Source of the DNA: Larix sibirica
Taxonomy: Eukaryota; Streptophyta; Pinopsida; Pinales; Pinaceae
Assembly: GCA_004151065.3 (NCBI GenBank)
Contig: NWUY0300011960.1
Location: 23,239-43,494, forward strand
Reading direction: 5' to 3'
DNA: 20,256 nucleotides
Shown here one piece after another: positions 1-8,167 of the stretch. The notes under the pieces were generated by a model. That model saw nothing but the letters and a program-made list of their open reading frames with translations, was not told the DNA's origin and did no database searches. Position 1 is the stretch's first letter; each line of letters begins with the position of its first letter. Both the position numbers and the translations under genes were made by a program.

Positions 1-429
1 TGATGAAAAATATGATATTCACATTTTTAACTAATATAAATAATGAAAATGATCAATTTTTTATTTTAATGATGAAGAAATTATAGTTTTACAATCAATA
101 AATCCATAATTAATTGAAAAAACAAAATAATAATCTCCTTCTATAAACAAGACCTAATATACATATACTACACTAACAAAATAGTTGATAATAAATCATT
201 CATATATCTATATTTATTAATAATGCCTTATATGAAATACATAATGAGAAACCATATATACTAATATTTCCTTATTGTACTTATAATATATGGTTTATGT
301 TGTAGACTTGGCCTTCATTTTTGAAATTAACATTAGATAACATACAATAGTTTAGAATACTTTGGATTAACCTTGAGCATCAATCTACATGTATATCGGA
401 AGTTTGAAACATATGTATTGGGTAAGTTA

Positions 430-650
430 AGTTCAGTGTATTTGCTCAAGTGGTTGAGTGTAGTGAATTACAAGTAGGAGGTCATGTGATTAAGCCCCTA
501 GGCTGGTTGGCTCTATGAATATTATGGGCCTCACTCGAACGACATGCAAATCATGTGGCGCTAGCTATGATTTAGCTGACGACAACCTTGTCCTTGTCAC
601 CTACCCAAATTTGGAGACTATTTATTTTTATTTGAAAAATACATTAAGTT
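430..650 (+). mobile_element. Degraded SINE-like element
   Basis: TTGCTCAAGTGGTTGAG (442-458) resembles box A. AGGAGGTCATGTGATTAAGCCCC (first 20 bases: AGGAGGTCATGTGATTAAGC, from 476) resembles the degenerate box B region of the same repeat type. A roughly 100-bp body follows, then an A/T-rich end (TTTATTTTTATTTGAAAAAT). A short TAAGTTAA occurs on both sides (423-430 and about 644-651) and may be the remains of a target duplication. Confidence 0.45.
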
Positions 651-2600
651 AATTTAATTACAAAGTTTTGTAATTATGACCAAATCTGGTCAAGGATGAT
701 TGTAATGANATAATAATGCAATTTGTAATGCGTACATGAGTAAGGCATGATAATGGGGATCTGTAGCATGATTATGAGCATACAATTAAGTCACGTACTT
801 GATAGTAATATCGGATTGTGAAGTTGTTGAAAATGCGAGTAGCGAGTATTTAGTTGTTATGGTTGCTTGCATAAAAAATATTTTTCATATGAGGATTATT
901 TATTAGTTCTGTGATGTGTGTGATGATAGCATGGTTAAGTAGTAAGAATAGCATAAAATAAAACCACGCAAAACATAGAAAACAAAAACACAGGATGCAC
1001 AACCTCCAAAATCAAATCCTATGGCTGTCCCCTATAGCCATCTTTCACTAGTTACGATTTAGATTGTATGGTTTCCTTCCCTCCAGCCATCAATCACCAA
1101 TATAAATCAGATCTATACTAATATAATCAGATCTGAAACATTACAACTAGATCTACAACAATAGAATAGATCTGCATGCAAATGTGCTCTCAATCATAAG
1201 ATAGGGTGCATTAATTTCAACACCGGAAACACTGTCGGCCATAACAGTCATAACTTGGTCATACGGAAATCCTTTCCAGTGAAACAAAAGGTATTCATTA
1301 CTGGAAACATCGCTCTAGATGAAATGGAATAAGTCTCACAACCCATAAATGAGCAGAAATGGGTGAACCAGAACATATGGTTGCGCCCCTCTCATTTATG
1401 TGAAAGCCACAATGGTGAACCACAAACGAGAAGATAAAAAATAGATGGTAGAAGAAGCTCATAGAAAATCAGAGTTTTCAATGTACAAAATCCATCCATC
1501 ATGTATACAAATCCTAGCACATAAACCATAAACATAACCAAGACACAATTCATCCTCCATGGCACATAAATATGATAAAATAATATAAATAAGCATATGA
1601 ACAAATACTTATCTTCAATGGGAAATTGGCTTCAACAAGAAAACTGTCCTCCCAGCTGTAGACACAGTCAAGTCTAACTCACTTGAACGGGTCACCCACA
1701 AGTTGAGACCACAGATCCACATGAAGAGGAACACTTAGTCTAGCAACTCTTGGAACTAACTCTTTCGAGAACCACAATGCTTCCCACTACTACTTTCCTA
1801 TCCATCTCCACTTCCTATGGGATGAGTCTCCCTTCACCTAACTCGTCCCTCAAGATATCACCATCCCATTTCCTGGATTTAGTTAAAACATCAAAACATT
1901 AAAACATGAATTTAATCATTCCAATTCTAACCTGAGAAATGCATAAAATAAAGTAATTGTTTCTACCATGAATCATTAATAACGAGTTGTGCAACATCAT
2001 ATATATTCACTAATTCTCCACAATTATATGCAAGGAATAGAAATACGAATCAAACATAAACCAACACTTAATTAATTGGCCTATAATTAAGGGACTTATA
2101 GGTCACTCAACTCATCAACACGAACCCTATGTGGAAAACTACTCGTGTTCACTGTTATGGGTCTTATATAGAGATCTTGGTTCTCTTCTAGCTCTGGCTC
2201 TAGCAATGGTTTATCAACTTCAATTGTTCCAACAATGATAGAGGACTCCTCTTTGTTAATGTTGCTTATATTCTCTCCACCATCTACTTCGGTTCATCAA
2301 CAACTGGATCTGTATATAATCACCAAAACAATGGCTTTCCTCTTATGGTGTTAATGGCCAACAACAAAAATTGCTTACTTATTGTGTATTGAGGTTATCA
2401 CCAACAAACCACCAACGGATGTTGTTGTTTACCAACAAAACAACTAGCATGTGAATGACTCAACATACGAGGTTGTTCTCATCAACTCGTTGGCATTCCA
2501 ATTACTCTTCCCATTGGCATCTAACATAATGAATTCGCTCTTTTGAAAACATTAGGACTGCCATAAATATTCCAAAGAGAAATGTTCTCAAGCAAATGGA
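650..2600. other. Gene-free AT-rich DNA
   Basis: Apart from the AGATCT array there is nothing I can name. Phrases such as the one at 1690-1750 read like old retroelement DNA, but no domain, LTR end or primer-binding site was recognised. One undetermined base (N) is at 709. Confidence 0.5.
1105..1180 (+). repeat. Four AGATCT sites phased at about 20 bp
   Basis: AGATCT occurs at 1109, 1129, 1149 and 1168, with A/T-rich spacers that resemble each other (AATCAGATCTATACTAATAT, AATCAGATCTGAAACATTAC). It looks like a degenerate 20-bp tandem repeat with a palindromic core. Confidence 0.6.
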
Positions 2601-2754
2601 ATTCGCCTAACACTACTTAAAAATGCTCCAACACTCTTGAAACACTCCATGCACTTCTAAATTTTCCCAAGAATGATAAATAATGCCCCCTGAGCAGCTA
2701 AATTTCACCCCATCAAGTGATAAATCCATCTTACAGTTTCTCTCTTGCACCAAG

Positions 2755-3010
2755 GTAAGGAATAAAATCGCCCAACATCCATTAAAACGTTCAAGAAAGA
2801 TAAAATCACCCAACATCCATTAAAACATACAGGCAAGATAAAATCGCCCAACAATGGGAGAATTCGGCCAACAATGTATAAAAAACGCCCAAGCAATGAA
2901 GAGAATTCCCTTGGCAAGAAGAAAACACCCAAGTAAAAGGGAAAATGTCCAACTATAATTAAAAACACTCAATCAAGTGAGAAACTCGTCCAACGATCAT
3001 TAAAACAATT
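2755..3010 (+). repeat. Degenerate minisatellite, 38-bp unit
   Basis: TAAAATCGCCCAACATCCAT starts at 2763, recurs as TAAAATCACCCAACATCCAT at 2801, and starts again at 2839 (period 38). More decayed variants (AAAACGCCCAAG, AAAACACCCAAG, AAAATGTCCAAC, AAACTCGTCCAACGATCATT) continue to about 3005, and a few earlier ones reach back to 2600. Open frames on the minus strand here are by-products of the repeat. Confidence 0.65.
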
Positions 3011-4225
3011 TTGGAAACTTCTTACATTGATGCAACAACGCTGAGGTCTCAACCGTTGATTTTTGGGCATGGGGTAACATTCAACAATGTGAGGAAAAGA
3101 GTTGTTGGGACCTCCATTGCATAAGAATACCCAAAAATGTAGTAAATCTACAATTTTGTTTCTGTAATTCCCCCATTCACACTTTCACCATCCACTGACA
3201 ATAAGTAATAACACAAAGGAGCTTCCATTAAAATGAGTGGCAGTAATTAAAAATGAAGTAGCGGAACTATACCAAGAACATAATGGACACAATATTTTAC
3301 CCCGAAAACCCAAATGGGAAAACCGACACCCAATGGTTACTCAATCTTTTTGTTTTGGCAATGTGTGGATTACAATGTGGCTTCACTATGGCTCATGGTT
3401 CTGTGTGTGTCTTCTCCTCCCTCTGGCCAAAGCCCCTTAGAGAGTGATGATACAATGAGATATAGGAGAGTTGGGGGTAATGTGAAATCCAACGACCATG
3501 GCTTTTCATTTACCATTCCCTCTCTCTTTTTTTTCTCTCCCAATTTATTTTTGCATTCAATTAATTAAATGCACATTTTTTGGGTCTTATTCTACAGTAT
3601 AATTGCATTGTCTTTTCCCTAGCCTCTAGCCTTCTTACATTGCCAAATTACTTTTAATTATTGAGACTTACAACCATTGTTTTTGTCCATATCCATTTTC
3701 GGACCAGTAATCCACACATTAACTAATATACACACACACATACAATACCTGCCCTCAAAAGGGGGTCCTCCTCCTTCGAACAAACACTATAGAAGATCAC
3801 AAAGATGGAAAAGCGTTCACATAAACATAAAGATTGAAGAATGAAATTGTCTTACATTACCACTGTAGAAAATACAATCTTCTCTATTCCTTTCCTAACA
3901 ACTTGAAAACCTCCACTATAGAGGAAGAAGGTCTTATTTATACTTGAAAACAAGCTTTACAAAACATTCTAAAGAGAAATAGTTTGGTGATAGTTCAACC
4001 GTCCCAATCTTCAAGGTAACTAACTGTATGATGAATATAGGGCTTTATGAATTGATAGCTAAAAGGATTCCGCAAGATGCTACCTCAAATCAATTGTTGC
4101 GATCTAAGTGAAACCATCTCTTGTTTAGATCTTGATGAGTAGATTCTCTTAATCATATATTCACGATTACCAGATTCTCGGCTTCAGTAGCAAACGTCCA
4201 TTTTTGAGCTGTCACATCTTGTCCC
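3010..4225. other. Gene-free DNA, possible old retroelement remnant
   Basis: Short frames at 3237-3568 show no recognisable domain. A small (CA)n run sits near 3731-3742. Nothing else can be supported. Confidence 0.4.
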
Positions 4226-4352
4226 ATAGCTTCTGCAACATTCCGCAATATTTGCAACTTATGCGACTAGTTTCACAACTTATTTCGCAACTTCCACAAC
4301 TTCTGTCAGCTCCGCAACTCATTCCACAACTTCTGCAACTTCTTTCTTGCAA
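4225..4352 (+). repeat. CAACTT-rich short degenerate tandem repeat
   Basis: Variants of (T)TCCGCAACTT and TTCCACAACTTCTG recur every 9-15 bases about ten times. The Gln-Leu-rich open frame on the plus strand here is a repeat by-product, not a gene. Confidence 0.55.
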
Positions 4353-4625
4353 TCATACTCAAAAGGTAATCACAAGACATAGAATCTCCTCATCATTCAT
4401 TATTCATTCAAAATGTAGGAAACACAACTACATATACCTATTATCAAAATTGTGCTTTTTCAACCCAAAAGGTCTTTTAATGGTGACAAAAATAGAACAA
4501 AGGATTGATAAAAATGTATCAAAATAATGACATTTCTAAACCCCAACTAATTCATTGACCAAATTAGAAAAAGTAAAAAATAAGAATGAGCTTTTCCAAA
4601 AATGTTAGCACTAAAGTAAAGGAGG

Positions 4626-5022
4626 AAGATGTTACATCAATTGAAATATTTACTGCTTAAAAGCTAAATTATAAATTAACAAAATTTATAAACAAATAAT
4701 CAATTTCTAATCAAACTCTAAATTAAAAAATCTTTTATTACAAATAATTACTTCCATCAACTACTTGTATCTTATATTTATGATATATACACTCAACACA
4801 TTCATTCATAGAAAATAATGAAACTTAAACAATTATGAATCTCATAGATAACAATCATACGTCCTCACCATTATCATCTCCCAAAGATGTCTAGCACCCT
4901 ATGGGACCCAAATTTGCTCAAGGTGTCTAATTGAACCAAGACAACTTTACAAGGTTGACGACTTATTATTGGCTTAAAACATTGCATTTCCATGGGTGAA
5001 CATTGATTTCTAATCAAGTTAC
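4626..5022 (+). repeat. Direct repeat copy A of an unclassified element
   Basis: This copy shares with 6091-6544 a colinear run of phrases: AGATGTTACATCAATT, ACACTCAACACATT, AATTATGAATCTCATAGATA, CTATGGGACCCAAATTTG, CAAGGTGTC, TTATTATTGG and CATTGCATTT. Divergence is considerable (rough eye estimate, a quarter of positions). The two copies could be old LTRs around a ~1-kb remnant or two separate insertions. No primer-binding site or coding remnant was seen between them. Confidence 0.7.
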
Positions 5023-6090
5023 TTATTTACTTTCATCAAGGCCCCATCCGAACTCATCTCCACATGCAAGGGTTTACATTGCCATGGTTATTGAATTGAA
5101 GGGCATATAATCTTCTTCTACCAAGAACATTTTCACCAAGTCACAAACTCCTTCATTATAGTCTTCCACTAGCTCCCTTCTTGAACTATTATTTTTCTAT
5201 TGAAAAAGATTGGTTCAACTCTAAACAAGTACAAACTCAATGATGTATCATTCAATAGTCGCCCTCATTTAAAAGTCTATTTCCCTTGCAACCCCGTGAT
5301 CACACCTTTGTAGTGCAACCAAGTTTTGGATGTTCCACGTGTTCTCTTGCCTCCTTTTCTAGGTTAGGCACAAATACTCTCCTAGCCTCTTCAACCACTC
5401 AAATAGTACCATTAGGAACTCTACCCAAAATATTTCATAAATACCATAAATATCATGCTTACATCTTAATCAATCACCCTTACTATATTGCTTCTCAAAG
5501 CGGTCAATCTTCTATGTAGCTTTCGGTTAGCTCTCTTGTCATACTGTTAGAACACCATACACATGATGAAGGGTCCCAAGAAAAAAACCATTTGTTGGCT
5601 CAATCTCAAACCAAGGTACACCAATGTCCAATAAAGGGGGCTCATAGTAGTCTAAGTGTTTGCATATTCAATCCCTAGGATGAGGAAGATCTCTTTCGAA
5701 ACACTATGATGAGACTAGAGGACCACATAAGACTTTGCGCAACATGATTATCGTGACTGACATTAAACTTAGTATACATGGTTTTCCCTTAGCTTTCATA
5801 TAAAACACCACAATATCACAACTCATATCAAAACACTTAAGGACTAAGACTATTTGACTATCACAACCAACTCTATAATCCTAGTTAAATATACATCATA
5901 AATAAACTAATATATGATTCATTCATTAACACAATTAAGAAATGATTGGTAAAACACATCATCACCATACAAGGAAAAGACAACCAAAATTTTGAATGAA
6001 GGTCTCATTCCATTAATATTCAAACATAAACCAATAAAGTATAGTGACTCCACAACCACTCAACAATATTAATACGAAAGTGAAAATTAA
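5023..6090. other. Gene-free stretch between the two direct repeats
   Basis: AT-rich, with many stops in all frames and no recognised domain. It may be the internal remnant of the element whose copies flank it. Confidence 0.4.
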
Positions 6091-6544
6091 AAGATGCAAC
6101 ATCAATTAAAAACGAATCCAATTTTAAATTAACAAAACTTTTAATACAAAGAAATCACCTAACAACCACTTTTATAAAAAGACGATTTATGGATCTATCA
6201 TTATACTATTTTAATTCATATTTTAAATATAAATAGTATACTTTTTTTTCTGAAAAAATAAACCACTTTTATAAAAATTTATGATATATATAACAGTTTT
6301 CACAAAATACACTCAACACATTTAATCGTAAAAAAAATATCGAAACTTGAAATAATTATGAATCTCATAGATAACAACGAGACGTCCTTGCCATTATCAT
6401 TTCGAAAGAAGTGTAGCACACTATGGGACCCAAATTTGCGCAAGGTGTCCAATCAAATAATAACAAACTTCGCGAGATTGAAGGCTTATTATTGACCCAA
6501 CACATTGCATTTGCATAATGAAAACTAATTTCCAATAAAGTTAC
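6091..6544 (+). repeat. Direct repeat copy B with a nested 97-bp insertion
   Basis: This is the second copy of the repeat at 4626-5022. It is longer mainly because of an insertion at 6181-6277. It ends shortly before the duplicated G-box block of the promoter. Confidence 0.7.
6164..6277 (+). mobile_element. Small AT-rich insertion flanked by a 17-bp duplication
   Basis: AACCACTTTTATAAAAA occurs at 6164-6180 and again at 6261-6277, around an 80-bp AT-rich insert. Copy A of the host repeat has only one equivalent site (ACTACTTGTATCTTATA), so the insert is a later gain. It contains a 10-bp inverted repeat, TATACTATTT (6202-6211) and AAATAGTATA (6231-6240). There are no clear terminal inverted repeats, so the element type is unknown. 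Confidence 0.5.
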
Positions 6545-6633
6545 GTCACTCCATTCATATTATTCTACGGATTCAAATGACTAGACAAACATGTAGGACA
6601 ATCAAGATTTTACTTTATAGGATCCCAAGCTAT

Positions 6634-6857
6634 TAACGCGCTTACTTTATTCATCAATTAATGGTTACAAAATCAAACAAGAATGCCACGTGTGGTGGCC
6701 AACTCAGAATGGTTAAAAACAAAACAAGAGTGCCACGTGTTGCTGTAACGCGCTTACTTTATTCATCGATTAATGGTTACAAAATCGAACAAGAATGCCA
6801 CGTTTGGTAGCCAACTCAGAATGGTTTAAAAGACAAAACAAGACTGCCAGGTGGATA
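6634..6857 (+). repeat. 112-bp tandem duplication with G-box elements in the proximal promoter
   Basis: Two adjacent copies (6634-6745 and 6746-about 6857) start with TAACGCGCTTACTTTATTCA and run in register with few differences. Each copy has two CACGTG-type positions. In copy 1 both are perfect G-boxes (6687-6692 and 6734-6739, GCCACGTGT context). In copy 2 they read CACGTT (6799) and CAGGTG (6848). G-boxes bind bZIP and bHLH factors (ABA, light and stress responses). The block ends about 1.15 kb before the start codon and roughly 400 bp before the likely start of transcription. Confidence 0.8.
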
Positions 6858-7278
6858 AAATGGACTACACATAATCGCTTTCATCTCGCAATCCCACCTG
6901 CTTTCAGACGTTAACAATAATTTTACCGGTGCAAATTTTAAATATTAGATTCAAAATTATTTAAATTATTAAACAATCAAGCCTTCCTATTAACCTAGGA
7001 TACCCTAAAAAGGATTTGTCGGTCCTTTGTAATAGTGAACCGAACAAATTATTAATTTTGAATTTTACAATCAGAGGCCGTCACATGCGCGTATCTTAGC
7101 TGGCAGGTCATTATTGGACAGCAAATTTGATTGCTGTACATGGTTGGGAGAGGAGGGCGAAGCGTGAGACGGTGAGAGCAGCGTAAGAACCGCAACGGCA
7201 ATGGGGAATAAAATGGCTTAAAAAATAAGGAATTGGAAATAAAAAATATACCAAGCCCCTGCTTTATTTTTTCTGACT
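6858..7278 (+). promoter_or_regulatory. Putative core promoter of the mid-SUN gene
   Basis: Composition changes here from AT-rich repeat DNA to a CpG-containing stretch (about 7075-7200). An inverted CCAAT motif (ATTGG) lies near 7114. A weak TATA-like AAAATATACC sits at about 7244-7253, which would place the transcription start near 7275-7285. No feature fixes the start precisely, so the limits are inferred. Confidence 0.4.
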
Positions 7279-8004
7279 ATGGCGATGGCCTCGTATCCGC
7301 GTCAAGACGGCAATCCGCCCTCTGGATCGCCGAAGCTTGGCGCAAGGCTTTGTGCATCCAGATTTTCGTCAGCGGCTTGTGAAGGAGCCTCGGATTTGCT
7401 TCATTTTGATGGTAATTACGCCCTCTTTGGCTCTCTCTCGATCCATCTTTTAACGTTTTCAGAAATGCCGGCGTTAATGGCTCGGGGAACTCTTGCTTCT
7501 CCGGTATTCTCACGCCTTTGCTCCGTTTTTCTCGTGTTTGATTTGTTTTGAGGGAAAATTTGCCCTTCTTTTGTTTGGTAGGAGTCTGTTCTTTGATCTT
7601 GGAGCTATTTATAGACCAATGCTTATGATGTGTGAAGAGTATTCCAATTTTGAGTGGCCATGCAATTTTCAATTCATTTTTAACGGTAAAATTTTCGTTC
7701 GAAATATCGTTAATTGTAAATGGTGTTAAATGTTTGAAAATCTCCTTATTTTAGGCCATTGATGGAGAATTTAAGCAAAAACGATCTAATTTTAACACTT
7801 CACATTTAAAATTATCCTGCTTTCTTTTGGTCCAGGTTCGATCCATTATTCTGAAGGTCTAAAATAAGTCGGAGTAAAGATTTATTTACTTTGGAGGACT
7901 TGAGAAGAAAATCGGTTCGACTCATTGGCAAGGAGTCTGATTATTTTAGATTGGCGGAAAATCGATCAAGACGAGGCGCGGGACAAGGTATGGTTCGATA
8001 AGCA
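7279..8004 (+). promoter_or_regulatory. Probable 5' leader with candidate 5'UTR intron 7412-7835
   Basis: A GC-richer segment (7270-7411) ends at GATG|GTAATT, a fair donor. A pyrimidine-rich acceptor CTTTTGGTCCAG ends at 7835. Removing 424 nt joins 7411 to 7836. If transcription starts upstream of 7279, the ATG there opens a uORF of 55 codons after splicing, ending at TAA in AAAATAA near 7865, or 90 codons if the intron is retained. Between 7836 and 8004 the only ATG is at 7990. The intron is predicted from sequence signals alone. Confidence 0.4.
7990..8001 (+). promoter_or_regulatory. Minimal uORF (Met-Val-Arg-stop) directly before the main start codon
   Basis: ATG GTT CGA TAA lies in a strong plant initiation context (G at -3, G at +4). 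It ends three bases before the main ATG at 8005, which has a weaker context (G at -3, C at +4). Such a short uORF with almost no spacer would usually lower main-frame translation, or make it depend on leaky scanning or reinitiation. It has not been shown to be used. Confidence 0.5.
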
Positions 8005-8167
8005 ATGCAGAAGTCACGCAGAGCTAAATTGAAAAGAAAGAAGGCTCTAGAGGAAAGCTCTTTTGGCAGAAAGCGCTTGTATGAGGTCTCATTTACGCTG
8101 GTTTTTGTTGCTTGGGGACTGTTCTTTTTCCTTAATTCTCGAACCGGTCGGAGCGATGGCTTTCGAG
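8005..8167 (+). CDS. SUN3-like: Exon 1 of mid-SUN gene: basic N-terminus and TM1
   Basis: This exon has 54 codons plus one base and ends at CGAG|GTAAAT (phase 1). It encodes a Lys/Arg-rich head and one hydrophobic segment ([17 protein letters not shown]), most likely a signal anchor with the basic side facing the cytoplasm or nucleoplasm. ATG context is G at -3. An in-frame stop lies upstream (the TAA at 7999-8001 is in frame with this ATG), so the CDS cannot start earlier without splicing. The intron to exon 2 is 8168-8333 (166 nt) and ends in TTGTTTCAG. Confidence 0.92.

Noticed and set aside
2613-2968. Two minus-strand open frames with repeated Leu-Gly-Asp and Asn-Gly-Cys-Trp segments
   Set aside because: The repeated peptide is a by-product of the 38-bp minisatellite, with no sign of selection for coding.
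3725-3750. (CA)n microsatellite
   Set aside because: Only about six repeat units, too short and ordinary to report as a finding.
4204-4527. 107-codon Gln/Leu-rich plus-strand open frame
   Set aside because: It comes from the CAACTT-type short repeat; the remainder is AT-rich and without a domain.
7277-7672. 131-codon minus-strand open frame
   Set aside because: It covers the CpG-rich leader in antisense, has low-complexity Lys-rich content and no domain or splice support.
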